From: Whitmania pigra
Lineage: Eukaryota; Annelida; Clitellata; Hirudinida; Haemopidae
Direction of reading: 5' to 3'
Assembly: GCA_021613335.1 (NCBI GenBank)
Contig: JAJTWR010000299.1
Location: 1,252,501 to 1,316,500, forward strand
Length of the DNA: 64,000 nucleotides
Position 1 is the first letter of the stretch. Every line of letters begins with the position of its first letter. A program made the translations under genes and the position numbers. Shown one piece after another: positions 29,366 to 42,600 of the stretch. Below the pieces are notes generated by a model that ran no database searches, was not told the origin of the DNA, and saw only the letters and a list, made by a program, of their open reading frames with translations.

Positions 29366-32300
29366 TGCTACAAGGTTATAGACTCGATGTCAGCAACAGT
29401 AGCCTGTTGTTGTTGTTGTTGTTGTTGAAGCAATTGCTGTAATTGTTGCCAGTGTAATCGTGTGAGACATGTCGTCGTCCAAGCAGGATGAAAAGCCACC
29501 TATAACAGGTCGTGTGACTCGCCAGGAGAACTTGATCAATTCGATCGGACGCACCACTCTTTATTGCTCTCCCTCCTGTGATCTCATCCGCTCACTCACT
29601 CACTCACTCACTCACTCTCACTCACTCACTCACTCACTCACTCACTCACTCACTCACTCACTCACTCACTCACTCACTCACTCACTCACTCACTCACTTC
29701 ACTCACTCACTCACTCACTCACTCACTCACTCACTCACTCACTCATACACTCACTCACCTTATTCATCTACCTGCCTCCGTATATCATCATCAGTTAGCT
29801 CTACACTGCTGATAGTTGATTCAAAATCGTCCTGTCATTTATCATCGTCGTCAGAGGCTTGCTTAAAAACCCACAAAATAATCTTATTGCAATTGATACT
29901 TTTAACATTTAGTTGATCTCTTTTTCTTTCTGAAGAGAGAAACTTTTAGAGAAAATGAAAACTCTGCTATAATCTTCATTTGTTTCGAAGACAACTCAGA
30001 ACCCCCATCATGTAAACAGGATACCTGCTCATCAATATCGAAACTCGCTCCTTTAAAAATTCGCCTCGAGTCTCAACGAGACGATTATTGGCATCATTTC
30101 TTATTTTGAAAAAAAAAAGCATTAAAATCTTCAAGAAAAGCAATGAAGGATGTATATTTTTCTTCCTGCGTTCGAACAATCCAAGGAGGAAGGCGAAGCA
30201 TTTGTATGCAGAGAGGATGAGACTCTGCTTGATGGAGAAAAGCTCAGTTACTCGACCGAGTGACTCAATTTAACCATTTTGGGCTCCATTGAAATTCGGA
30301 ACATCTCAGCTGAGAAAAAGTCTCTACAAATCTCTGTTATCACAAGTCCATTCAATAAATTCCTTTCAAGAAACGCGCGCAGCTCCGTCCTTTCAAAGTG
30401 CGTGCTGGACAGTCGTGTTGGTTTTCTAAATCTTCTTTTCATGGCTCTTTTTTCAGAGTGGAAGCAAAAAATCTTTAACAATGCACCCGCCGGAGACTGA
30501 CTCGTTCATCTTCGGGCTTTTATTAATCAAATTCCACTCTTAAATGAAGATTTCTCTCCCTTAACAAATCCATTCAGACCACGGTCCGATCGAAAGCAGC
30601 ATGGAATGTGGAGTGAGCGTAAATTTTTATTCAGATAACATCGGCGTTAACGGCAGTGCAGCTTAAGCTTGCTATGATAACAATAAATTTCTTTGGACGC
30701 GATCATCGGAGAAATTGAAAGATTTGTTGTATGTGGGAGATTACAAAAGAAGACAAGTAAGCCACTTTTACGAGACAATCTGGAGGAAAAGAAAGGACAG
30801 AAAATAAAGAAATGAGGCCACGCGCCTCCTGGGTTTCCTGACCAGTTCCCACCTCAAATCTTTCTGTGTCCCTTAAGACCGAGTTCAATTGAGGTCAAAA
30901 GATGGGCATCCATCGATCAAGCATTGATCGGAATGTTGAAACTGCTGTGGAAAATCTTCGAGGAGATTCGAATATGACGGATGGTCTTCTGCACCATTAG
31001 AAGCAAAACTCCAGACTGAAAATTAAAAATTGAATTTAAAAATTTAGATTTTAATCCTTCAAATCATTGGACAGGGGATCTATCACTTCTTCGATGACGT
31101 CACAGTTTTACTTCATTCTTTTTGGGGGGAATGAAAACCTCAAAAGAGGCAATAAGGAGATAATAAGCAAAATGAAAAAAATATGTTTAATCTTTAACAT
31201 TCTAACAAATTATTATTTATTAATTAAGTAATTATCGATAAAAGATAATTGATATAAAATAAAGTCAAGTTCCCCCTCAAGCTAGCGTCTGAAAATCTAT
31301 CTAAGCTCCACAAACCTGACATTCATTGAGAAAAACTCTGACCTAATACATCGAAGAAATAAGAGGAAATCCTCTAATTATCAACTTTCAGACAGGAAGA
31401 GGTTCAGGGACAGAATTTTTTTTTCTGCCGTGTGAGAGATTGTTATCACGTCTGGACGGCCATAAGCAAATGGAAAGCGTGGATTAGGGGTCATCACCCG
31501 CGGATGTACCAAGCATTTCCACTGAATTCAAAGCATAATGAACGGGATGGTTGGAAATAAAATAGAAAACTAAAACTAATGCAGGACAAAAGGAAATGAG
31601 ATTTATTTATTAACGTAGACAATTGTTTGCGTTTAATTGTTTTCTTTTATTTTGCATAAATTATTCATCGCGTAAATTTCAACAAGTGCCGCAAGTGACG
31701 TGAACAATGAAAATCAAGCGGACCATGGATACTGGAAAAACAGCATGAAAACGCTTTTTATCGCGCTATTCAAGGAAGGGGGCGATGCCTCTCATTCATA
31801 CTTCGTAAAATATTTTTCAGAAAACTTTACAAAGTTAAAAAGTGAGAGGTTCGAGACAAATGTTTGCCCCGGGGCATGGCTGACCTTGGATGAACCTGGA
31901 CGACCCGCTTACTGGGGGGCAGCGATGATATTTATTATGAAGGAGAGTTGTAAGTTTTTGTAAGACATATTTGCATTTGTCTGTCCACATTAAGACATCA
32001 TCTTCATCGTCATCACCAGAATTAAAAATTCACTGTTATTATTTGCTCTAGATCGGCCTAGAAAACTGTTGAAAACTTAAAAAATATGACCTTTAGAAAA
32101 TTTCATGAGAATTGGTGAGATAGGAATATAATGGGACTGAGGTTACAATGTTACTTAAATATAATGGGAGTGATTTACGCAACGTGACAAACGATAAGCA
32201 CCAAAGACAATTTAGAAGCTAATTGCCCGAGACGAAAAATGTTCCGCTTGATTGATTGCGTAACCTCAACTCGTCTGCAACTAACATCAGTCTTTAACAA

Positions 32301-33567
32301 ACAGACTGGATTTCACATGCCACGACTGGTATTGAACCCGACACCTTTACTTGAATTTATTCTGCTCTCTATTCTGTTGTTCGTCGGTCATTCAGCATCA
32401 GCTGGCCTGCCAATGTTTCATACGAGAAGTGTTTTTGAAAGAAATATTTTCTTTGGGTTATCGTTTGTGACATAAGTAAATATTGCTAAATGTCGTTATT
32501 ATCTATTATCATTATCTGTTGGTAGATGCAAAACCAGTGCCAGATGAAACTGGAATGAATCTCTTTGTTGGATGGCGTTTGTGAGAAGTCAGGTGATTGA
32601 CGTATTGGAGGCAGATGCATCATCATTCCAACAGAATCTTGCTTCACCGAGTCAAAGAGAAGCTAGACATCATCTCAAAGCGTGTCAGAGCAGACTAATC
32701 AATCATTTTTTCGGATTTTTTTTCCAAATGCGATACTTTCCGAATGCAAGTCTGACAAACGAGAATAACCACAGAGTTTGAATCACTTTATTTTCTGCAA
32801 CTTTTAGTGACGTGTTTCCTTCGAGATGATTCATAATGACGGTCAAGATGCCTTCTCTTTAAATTAGTCCTCACTCCAAGATTCAGAAAATACGTTAACA
32901 GCATTCACGAGCAGTTTAACATAACCCCGCTTTCGAAAGAGTGCAACTGATAATGTATCAACATTCAGAAACTAAATAACTAAATCCACATTCTCTAGTA
33001 TTGAGGTGAAATGTTTCACTTAACACCCGAAACGAACCTTAATAATGAACGTCGCGAGCATCAGAACCAAAAATAAAAAATAAATCGTTTCAATCGAACT
33101 ACTTCCACTGAAGTGATCTTGTCAGCAATTTGTTGTCAAACAAGATGACACACTCTTAAAACTGTCTTCATGTTGCTTCATTTACTGTTGTGTCATGCAA
33201 CCATTATTTCCATTATTATTCCCAGGCTAATGTCAAGTAAGTTCAATTAATCAAGTAATTTGTGTATTAAGATTCCAATGTTTATGTATCCAATCAAATC
33301 AAAAATGAAATAGACCATAAAAGCTTACATCATAAATATTTATGATAATTTTTGAAATACAATATTTAATTAATAATTTATGAAATATTTACAGTGACAG
33401 TAGACTACAAAGATAATCAAAATTTATAATAATAATAATAATAATAAAGATAACAATGACCGACAACGATCAATCACACCAATTTGACTTCTCCACAATT
33501 CTGCATCATCTTCCTGTTAAAGTCGAGCAGATGAAACATCAAAGGCACTATAAGCTACTGGCTTCCA
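29366..33567. other. Intergenic region
   Basis: Apart from the CTCA array I see no supported gene. Frames at 31700-31963, 32239-32475 and 32572-32781 lack motifs and clear splice context. Confidence 0.45.
29591..29758. repeat. CTCA tetranucleotide array
   Basis: About 40 CTCA units with a few single-base slips. It has the same unit as the much longer array at the right end of the window. The Thr-His-Ser-Leu repeat protein in two frames is an artefact. Confidence 0.95.
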
Positions 33568-36128
33568 TCATTCAGACTTTCCAAACTTCGCGAGGTACTT
33601 TTCTCTAGCTTCTTCGATCATCAGTTTTTTCCTGTCTTCGAAGGACATCTGACGTTCTTGGCTCGTTTTTCCAAAAGATGAACTCTTGTTGACACCCTTT
33701 CGGATATTACAAGTGATAATGGTTATTAAACTTATTCCAATTCTATTATAAATTATTATCTAAGAAAAACATAGATAAATCAATAGAAAGCAAGCAAGGT
33801 ATTTATTTTTAGAGAAAACAACGTTCAACCTCTGCTTTTGAGGTCGACTGAACCGAGACATTGCAAGTTGAATTCACTTTTGATTCTTCGCTCATGTTTT
33901 CTGCCCTTCCCTCCAAGATGTTAGAAATTGTCAGATCAGCATCTTTTGTCATGGCTTTAAAACATTTAAATTCCAAATTGCAATTAACATCTAATAAATA
34001 TTAATGACGATATCAGTGAATAATCATTGTCACTGAACCTAAATCTGTGGTTTTTAAAGAATATCAACAACAATACCAATTGTCTTAGGCAGTGTAAATA
34101 TTATGATTTGATAACATTACTGAACCTAAATCCCTGGCTATTACTGAATCCGGTATGTTGGGCAGGACGTTCTTCACTTGTTCGAGCATCCGAGCTGGAC
34201 TCTGATCAGTCGATCTTATGTCTGTAATACAATTATTTTCCTAGTTATTAATAATATTGTGAGATACATAAATAATTCAAGTTGCTTATTGAAATTAGTT
34301 GCAAGGCACACCTGAGAATTTTCTGTCATAAGCATGCCTCTTGATGAACTCCATTTTGTCGTTGCAGGTGTAATTTGTTGCTTGAACATTCAATTTGTCC
34401 GCCATGAGCTTTTGAACCCTCTTGGCAAACTCCGAAGCTTCCTCGTCGTCGGCGATGGATTGAGCGGGCAGGTAACTGAGAGGAGATGAAGGATGATAAA
34501 CACAATATCCATCTCACAATGAAACACATGGGAAATGCAACCTGATGTGGAAAACAGTGCATGGCAGGAAAAGCATCCAAAACCAGTCAACAAACAACTG
34601 ACTGTCAGCCAAGGACTAAAATCAACAATAAGAAACATAAGGCGCCATAGCAGAGGTTAAATGAGGTTAATCAAGAAATTATCGAATTGTGATTAATAAT
34701 TACTTACAGGTGACACACAGAATAATGGCCTCGAAATTTTGATGACAATCTGAAATTCACAATTCAGTCAAGTTATTTGCAAGACACTGCTTCAATTATG
34801 CAAAACAATGCATCAATTATTTATTAACCAACAGGCTGCACAGGTTTGTCCAAAGAAAAGGGCCAGACGCTGAAAAACAGAATTGCCAATTAACATTAAT
34901 TAATAATAAAAATAAACTTTGAATAAAAAACTAAACCTGAATTTTAACAATCCTGATCTGCCATTGGTCGTTGTGCCTTCGGGAAAGCTAAGGAGGGGAA
35001 TGTCGGAGCCTTTTTGAAATTTGAAATCACTTGTCGTCATCTAATCATAAGTTCCTCATAATTGTTTAAGAAAATTCCCTTGCATTTAGTGTAAATAAAT
35101 TAGAAAAAAGTTTAAAGAATCAAAAAAGTATCATTTGAATGCCTTATGAATTAGACGTTTATGACCATTTATGTGGAATCACTTTCCTGTGGTACATCCC
35201 AGTACAGTTTGGTTGCAAATGAAATACATAACAAGTGTTGCTTTTTGTGAGTTCATGAAGGAAAGCAAACCTCTGAGTTACCTAGAACTCCTTTTATGCT
35301 TAACTAGCAAATACATGATACTTTTGCAACAAAATTTTAGACTAAATCGTCTCAATTTAGGTGTAACCGAGCTCCCAATTTAAACAAGATCATTACATTC
35401 TTATTAAAAGACAATGGTCATCCACTCATTCAGCCTTGCATACCAACATGCTATCTAATAAGTAAATAATTACCTTCTATTAGCTTCTTTGCATTTGATA
35501 TCAATGTCTCCCTACCAAATTGAGCCCCAAGATCAAGATATCCCAGCAACCTCAAGACCAGGTCAGAAAAGCTCCATATGGAAATCTACATACATTTCAA
35601 AATTTAATGGTGACCAGTGCAAATGATAATGTGCAGTATTTACCACATGGTGCGGGACAACTAGTTGAATGGGTACATAATCAAACTTTGTTGTATAATT
35701 TGCTACAATCACTTTGCATTTATCATCAAAATTTTCTGAATTTTCCTGAACCACAACCATGCCAAGAACAGTGCACATTGGCCGCAATATAAGTCTAAAA
35801 AGGGAATTTTTTAAATATTTCATTTAATAATTACAATGTCTAGTTAATGTTCACGAAAAGTGAAGAATACCTTCGCAGAATAGATGTTTTTGGCAAAACA
35901 CATGCTATGGCATATATATGAAGCCCGATGAAGAACCGAACAACGGCAAGACATATTCCAATAGGCGTATAAAGCAGCAGGAAGAAAAAACTTAGACCAG
36001 AGGGGAACCTTCAAAACAATCTGCTTAGAGATTAAGTCATAAAAGGAACGGTGGTATTTCTGAACCAAATAACTAAATTGAAAATTATACCTTTTGTGAT
36101 CGAGCATATGATCCAATGAAACCTCCAT
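33568..36128 (-). CDS. AUP1: Ancient ubiquitous protein 1 (AUP1), acyltransferase-like and CUE domains (12 exons)
   Basis: Exons on the minus strand: 36128-36091, 36008-35871, 35794-35615, 35550-35474, 35009-34937, 34869-34833, 34749-34708, 34615-34542, 34475-34312, 34221-34126, 33954-33830 and 33696-33568. Phases agree at every junction and give 390 residues (human AUP1 about 410). An N-terminal hairpin membrane segment (FFFLLLLYTPIGICLAVVRF) precedes an acyltransferase-like region with LILRPMCTVLGMVV, ANYTTKFD and the PEGTTNGRSGLLKFS block. A CUE domain follows (MLEQVKNVLPNIPDSVIARDL, then DADLTISNILEG). The C-terminal helix (FEDRKKLMIEEAREKYLAKFG) corresponds to the UBE2G2-binding G2BR region. 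In animals AUP1 sits on the ER and lipid droplets and recruits the ubiquitin-conjugating enzyme for ER-associated degradation. The strict HxxxxD acyltransferase motif reads NYTTKFD, with Asn in place of His, whereas human AUP1 keeps His there (NHVTPFD). Confidence 0.92.
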
Positions 36129-36400
36129 TTCTGCGTTAAAAACCAAAACCTCTTCGCAACATAAAATCAAGCAACAACAATGTGCTGTGTTATGAAAATT
36201 GTGGCTCACATAACATAAATAAATGCTTTATTTGTTTGAAAAAAAAACGTTTCACAATAAATATTTTGAGATGTTGCAAGTAATTTATATGAAGATTGTG
36301 TAGATTCCCGATAATATTAATATTATGTAAATTTATTATTATATTATGTCTACTTGTTTCTATTTATTTTCAATTAAAATTACTGATATCTATAATTTAT

Positions 36401-39400
36401 TAACATTTACATTTACATTTATTTATCGAATATTTTACGTGCTCGATGTAATCCCGAAGGGATGTAAAGGCACGGCGAACAAGAGCTCACAAATATAATC
36501 AATGAAATAAAACAAAATAAGATAAGAATAGAATAAAAATGAGTAAACAAAATGGAGTAAAATAAAATAATAGAGACAGGGACAAAAAACAAACTATAGA
36601 TTAAAGAATTATTGATATGAGGTCACAAATAGATGGGTTTTCAGTCCGGATTTGAAGGCTTCTGACGATTGAGCCAGACGAATTTTCGGAGGAAGCAGGT
36701 TCCAGATCACGGGAGCGGCGACATAAAAGGCCCGATCACCCTGCCTGACACTGCGAGACCGTGGAACGACCAGGGTCCTAGTCTCGGATGAGCGGAGTGA
36801 TGCCCTGCCAGGGACAGTTGTGGTACTGATCAGTAGCTCAGTCAAGTACCGAGGGGCTTGATATGTGGCGGCCTTGTACACTAGGAGGGCAGTCTTGTAC
36901 AGCACCCGCTCCGGGATCTTCAGCCAGTGAAGATTAGCAAGTACCGGGGAGATATGGTCCGATGGCCTCCCTCCTTGTATGAGCCTGGCAGCCGTGTTCA
37001 TGAAGGTCTGGAAGGTGCTAATGACTTGGTGATTGACGTTAACCAGCAGAGAATTGCAGTAGTCAAGCCGCGACAGAATAAATTGAATAGTGAGAGACCG
37101 GAAAGCCTCAGGTGGTAGGAATGGCTTCGCATCCTCAAGGAGGCGAAGCTTGGCATAGCAAGCAGCAGCAACCCGATTTACATGGGACTTCATGGAAAGG
37201 GAAGAGTCCAAGTAGACCCCCAGATTTCTGACTGTCCGTGAAGGGGTGATGGAAGAACCCGCCAGCTGGAGCGGGAGGTTACTGATGTGACCAAGTCGAG
37301 TCGGGGTGCCGAACCAGATTGCTTCAGTCTTGTCAGCATTGAGTAGTAGCCTATTGGAGGCTGTCCAGGAAATAATATCGTGAAGGCAGTCCGACAAACG
37401 ACCAACAAGGGTAGGGGCATCTTCAAGTCTGGAGTTGCCGTAGATCTGAATGTCATCGGCATACTGATGACTAAAAAGTCTATGTTTGGAAATGATGCTT
37501 TCAATGTCAGCCACATATAATGTGAACAATATTGGTCCTAAGACAGATCCCTGGGGAACGCCCGATTGCACAAGATGGGTGGGACTAGCAGATTGTGACG
37601 ACACTATTGTCTCATGTCGTCCCGACAAATAATTTCTGAACCACTGCAGTGCATTGTGACGAACTCCAAATGTTTCATCCAGCCTGGCGATGAGGATGTC
37701 GTGGTCAACGGTGTCAAAGGCCGCTGACATGTCCAGCAGAAGGAGGAGGGAGACCTGACCTGCATCAAGTGCCATGCGTATGTCAGACACAACCTTCAGT
37801 ACGGCAGTCTCAGTGGAGTGATGCGGTCGATAGGCAGACTGTGTGCTGGGAAAGAGAGCATTGCTGTTGAGGTAAAACAAGAGGCGTCTAAGTACGAGTC
37901 GTTCAAGAAGCTTTGAAATGACGCTTAGATTCGATATTGGGCGGTACGATGAAGGTGCTAACAGGTCGAGGGTGGGCTTCTTGAGTATGGGCTGAACTTG
38001 TGCCATCTTGAAGGAGTAGGGAACTTGGACCAGGAGTAAGGATTTGTTGAACAGATGAACGACGAATGAAGCAAGAACGTGCGAGACCTTCTTCAGCAAC
38101 CAAGTGGGTATTGGGTCAAGTCCTGACTGCTTGTGGGGGAGGGAGTTGATGAGCTCATGGATCTCGCCTATGGAGGTTGGCTGAAATTGCTGCAGCCCCG
38201 AATCTGTGACACAGGGAAGGAAGTGAGGTGGTGGAGCATCACTCGTGGCTGAACGGATGGCAGTCAATTTTCTGTCAAGGTACTCGCGGTAGACTAGAGG
38301 AGCAGCCAATCTGTTTCTGACGCTGCCTAAACCAGTAGCATCTCCGATGAGCTTCCATCTTCCGGCAGGATGGCGCACTTCTGCTATGCGCCTGGCATAG
38401 TAGTTACGACGCTTTTGATGTAGCAGAGCAGCATACACCCTGATGATGTCGGTGCTGGCACGCCGTCTTCTGAGTCGAGTCAGATGTGATCTCACCCTCA
38501 TGCACTCAGCATCAAACCATGGCTGTCTGTATTTGTAGAAGCGTGGCGTCGATAGGGGGAGGGACCTCTCGACTACCTCGCTGAGAGTGTCATTGTAAAG
38601 CTCAGCCAGGCAATCAGCATCCATGGAGGTCCACATCTCTGGGTTGGTCAAAGGAGAGGTGCTGAGAAGACGTTCGAAGAGAGGCATTTCAAGATTCCTC
38701 CAGAGCCTGACCTTATTTGCATCTGGTATGTGACGAGGGACTGAGGACGAAGTCATCCAAGTTAGAACTTTGTGGTCAGAAAGACCACTTTCCAACTTCT
38801 CGACCGCCGTAGCAGGTAAGCCATCGTCGTCTTTCTCAAGGACAATGTCCAGGGTTCCACCGCAATCATGGGTGGGGCCGGAAACAATCTGACTGAGGCC
38901 AAAAGATGAAATGAGATTACTGAAGACCAGGCTGTTCGAATCATCAGTCTTTTCGAGGTGAATATTTATGTCCCCAGTAACAAACAGTGTCGGGGAGCCA
39001 ATGACAAAACGACGCAGTAGCTCCGAGAGTTCTGAGAAAAACAGAGTCTCTATGTTTCCAGTCCTGTATATTGTCAGTAGGTTTATGTGTTTGGCGTCTT
39101 TGTTTATGTGAACGGCAAGAGATTCAAAGGTAGTTGGGTTGAAACAGAGGTTTTGCCGCTGCAGTTTAACTGAAGGGGAGGACAGTACAGCCAGGCCACC
39201 ACGGTTTGTCCTCAGGGACCTCTGGGCAGGGCCTACGAGGTCTCGGGCGATCAATGACCGAATAGCCTCGAGCTCGTAGCAGATTAATTGCCAAGGAACC
39301 CTCATCGTGCCAGGTCTCAATCGCCGACAGCACATTGATTTTGGCAGCAGCCATAATCTCCGAGAGGGCATCAAACTTTTTTCTTATCGATCGGATGTTC

Positions 39401-39600
39401 AGACATCCCATTCTAAGAGCAACATCCCGGTCTTTCACAATCTTTTGTGTTTGGCGAGGGGGCGAGGGGATGCATGGAAGCCAGTACTTCGGTCGCCAGA
39501 TCCGGAGGTGGAACAACGACTTTTGTATAGCTCTGTCAAGATGATTCCTCCCGAAGTTCAGATTGAGAAGTTGTGTGCGATCATACGTATTCATTAGCAC
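36401..39600 (-). pseudogene. L2/CR1-type LINE retrotransposon, endonuclease plus reverse transcriptase, one frameshift
   Basis: The endonuclease begins in one frame (about 39410-39243: RMGCLNIRSIRKKFDAL, SAIETWHDEGS). It continues in another, from about 39240 to 36609 (TNRGGLAVL, LFVTGDINIHLE, GGTLDIVLE, SGLSDHKVLTW). A frameshift between about 39205 and 39245 therefore breaks it. The reverse transcriptase follows with YRPISNLSVISKLLERL, QSAYRPHHSTETAVL, LLLDMSAAFDTVDHDIL, SGVPQGSVLGPILFTLYVAD and the catalytic YADD. A C-terminal region of about 250 residues ends at the stop at 36609. The wording is that of the CR1/L2 side of the Jockey superfamily. The 3' side carries AATGTA repeats at 36401-36424, a likely microsatellite tail. 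The 5' limit is uncertain, perhaps near 39.85 kb. The long intact RT frame suggests a fairly recent insertion. Confidence 0.85.
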
Positions 39601-40423
39601 GTATCGAGAGGTCTGAGAAACACCTGAAATAGGCTAAGGTTCAGCAAGCCGTTGGCCGAGAGAAATGTAAATACAACGAAAGTCTGGATCTGACGCGAGC
39701 CAATGTAAATAAAAGTGGTATATTTCGAAAGCTCCGAATGAGACGAGTAGAAATATATCTAATTTGTTATAAGTAAAAGTCTGCTACACTCGCAAAACCG
39801 GCTTAAGGGCGCACACAAAACAATCCACCAACACGCACGAGGCGCAACTACAGAACCCTATAGAATTATTTAATTACCAACCATAATTTTATTAAAAAAA
39901 GAAATTATTAATTAAAATCCATAATCAAATATTAAAGTTTTAATGTTCTACTTAATGAGTAAAATTACTATTCCTATCTTTGGCTGCCTTAGAATTTGTC
40001 TCCAATATGCTAAGCAACAATCTTCGGAACTCAAGATTTTTATTTTGAGTGATTCGGATGTCTAGAGGACTTACTCCCATTGGCATACCAATTGTTTTTG
40101 CCGCTTGTGGCGGTCATAAGACTTGCCCCCCTAATGGCCGTGAATAATCCGTTGACCTTCAAGTTTTCGATAAGCTCTCAAATAATTTTACAATCGGTTA
40201 AAAATTTACAAACTCTTTTCATTTTTCCACATTTTTTTGTAATATTTTCAAAATTCAGTGCATCGGCAAGTTGCCTCAAGAGAGGACTGCCAAGTCTGTA
40301 TGCTTTGACTGGCAAGTCATTAATCGAAGGTAGTTTTTTATTAACTTGAGTTTGGAGAAAGAGCGCTCCCCTCTGGCAACACTTTATAGCCCGGTCTAGG
40401 AAAATTCTCAGCAAGATCACAAT

Positions 40424-41811
40424 CAGGATTTCTTTGAGGCATTATTGTTCGGGGGGGGGGGGGGCATTTAATGAGTTTGGGGGGCCAGTATTTCTCGCCA
40501 AATACAAGTTTAAAATCAAATCACGCACAACCTCAGTTAAATAATTATATTTTAGGTAAAAACATATTGAAAATCATTTATACAAGCTAAAATTTTAAAT
40601 GTGTTTAATAACTGAAATGTTTAAAGAAATTTTAGACGCCGAGGTTTTTTGAGAGCATAAAAATCTACTACTCTATCAAGAAAATCTTCCGTTGGAACTT
40701 CGGGACCTTCAATGCTTATGGTCATACAATGAGTTAAAGTCTCTGGTAGCATTCTATTTCTTGCTTTGCTTAGAATCATGTTCATTGTACTGAATGATCT
40801 TTCTACTGAAGCAGTTGTTACTGGAATTACAAGAAGAATTGCACAAAGCCTTTGTAGTTCGCAGCATTCCAAATCAGCTTCCAATATTTTGTTCAATGGG
40901 TTTTTATCTGTTTTGTACTTTTTGCATTCAACCACAGATTTTATGAAAAATTTAAAAGATTTTAAATCCTCGAGTACAGCTTCTGCATTTAGAATGGGAA
41001 AGTTGTTACAAAAAGTTATGATGTCTTTGTCTTGAATACCTGACATTGATTCAAAAGTTTCAAATTGACTTGCAAATAACATAATCTCAATCGATTTGTC
41101 ATTAAATCTATCTTAAATTTCTTTGATGACAGTTTCACAATACCTCTTCATTCCTGTTAATACGCTTTTAGCACTTTCATCTTCAACCAGGTGTGTATCT
41201 AATTTTATCTCATCAACTTTGCATTTAATCTTTTTTTGTAAATGACTCTCGGTATCTTCGCATTGCTTCACAATATCATTCAAGTGCAATTTTGTTGAAG
41301 TAATCAATGGGATGACTTTAGTCAAACTTAAATCTTTTTTTTGTAAAGCATTGCTGAGAAAAGAGAGTGCACTGAGAATTTAATTCATAACTTGGCAGGT
41401 GATTATAAAACTTTCATTTCTAATCTGTAGCAAAATTTCATCAGCTAATGAAGCCAAATTTTCTCCTTCTTTGTGAATATGCTCACATGCTATCAAAATT
41501 GATTTTAAGCTTCTGAAGACAGCATTCACAATCCTGTGGTGGGAAAGCCATCTCACTTCAATACATTCAAATAAACCAGATGCTAAATATCTTAGTCCAA
41601 AGACATATTAACAAATAAGTTTTTAGATCGCTACGAATGGTAGGAAGTTTTTTTTAACTTTTTTGTCTTAGATTTATGGGTTTTTACATATACTTTTAGT
41701 CAGAATTTTTTAAAAATTTATCTTTATTTTGGGGGGGGGAGGGCGATGGCTGAGCTCCGGGGGGATTCGGCCCCCCCCCCCCCCCCGAAGGTATGCCTGA
41801 AAGAAACCCTG
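40424..41811 (-). mobile_element. hAT transposon with 8-bp target duplication, nested inside another hAT copy
   Basis: The termini are CAGGATTTCTTTGAGGCATTA on the left and, as reverse complement, CAGGGTTTCTTTCAGGCATACC on the right; both run into long G homopolymers. Perfect 8-bp target duplications ATCACAAT flank it at 40416-40423 and 41812-41819. A transposase relic lies on the minus strand from about 41630 to 40624. It reads VRWLSHHRIVNAVFRSLKS, then an in-frame stop near 41385, then the dimerisation region VIPVTTASVERSFSTMN and ARNRMLPETL. At 1.39 kb it is a deleted, probably inactive copy of the DUF4371/ZMYM-type hAT group. Confidence 0.85.
40621..41630 (-). pseudogene. hAT transposase fragment with C-terminal dimerisation domain
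   Basis: The coding remnant of the inner hAT element. Its last 153 residues (41082-40621) are open and contain the VTTASVERSFSTMNMIL dimerisation motif. The upstream part is interrupted by stops at about 41113 and 41385. The N-terminal zinc-finger and catalytic core are missing. Confidence 0.75.
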
Positions 41812-42317
41812 ATCACAATATTAGGAGCAGAATCTCTGTATTTTATCATTTCCTGAAGCTTCTGTAGTGACATCCATACTAAAGATCTTTTGTTTTGTTA
41901 TCCTAGTTTTACCGCTTTGATACTTGATTATCGTCGTTAATCCGTTTATGAGTGATACCGATTGTACGTTCGATTAAAGTCAAGTGTTAGCCTGGTTCTG
42001 TCGAAAACTGAATACTTCAATCTCTTACTTTCGACAAAGAACTTTTTTTTCTTTGTCTTCATCAACTATGCCAATCATGATTATCATCAAACGGATTTGA
42101 CATGGTGTGAGAAAGGCGTGTTTGTTTGCAAGATCATGAACTTGCTGAAGTCTTACTCTTCAATGGACACAGCAAAACACTGAGGAAAAGGGGTGACCGT
42201 CTCTCTATTTTTTTTAATTTTTTACGTGGCCTTTCAAAATGCCTCCCCTGCCGCACCCCCCTTAGTATGCCACTGTTTATAATGACGTTCGTAGAGTACT
42301 ATCTTTAATTTCGTATA

Positions 42318-42600
42318 TATAAGTGACAGGTGGAGAAGTTACACTCGTTTGGGTTCCAGCACACACCGGAATTCCAGGCAACGAAACGGAGGACTAATTA
42401 GCAAAAGCAGCTAAACCAATAAAGAACAAGTCGAACACCTGATACCGGTATCCACATGGGATGTTAAAAGAATCGTTAATCACAACATCATACAAGAATT
42501 GCAGCATAGATGGAACGGAAGCATTGAAAGTAGACACTACCGCGAAATACTGGATGTGGTAGGAAGACGATGTAGATTCCAATGTCTTTTAAGAAAGGAG
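42318..42600 (+). pseudogene. RNase H fragment of a non-LTR retrotransposon
   Basis: The frame reads EVTLVWVPAHTGIPGNETED, then a TAA stop, then LAKAAKPI. This is the RNase H motif (usually WVPGHSGIPGNE.AD.LAK) found at the end of Jockey/I/R1-type LINEs. Only this domain is recognisable. Confidence 0.7.

Larger units (their letters stand above)
39975..42275 (-). mobile_element. Degenerate hAT element (ZMYM1-like dimerisation region), split by a second hAT insertion
   Basis: On the minus strand the sequence reads RDSAPNIVILLRIFL across the join made by removing the inner element at 40424-41811. After a frameshift it continues GERSFSKLKLIKNYLRL, the hAT C-terminal dimerisation signature. The right end at 42275 reads as the hAT-type inverted terminus CAGTGGCATACTAAGGGGGG on the minus strand. 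No matching left terminus or target duplication was found, so the left limit is approximate and the element may be truncated. Confidence 0.6.

Noticed and set aside
29469..29916. Two overlapping His/Ser/Leu-rich frames
   Set aside because: Both come from the CTCA array at 29591-29758.
31700..32781. Three short frames including one with a hydrophobic stretch
   Set aside because: No recognised family and no consistent exon phases; treated as chance.
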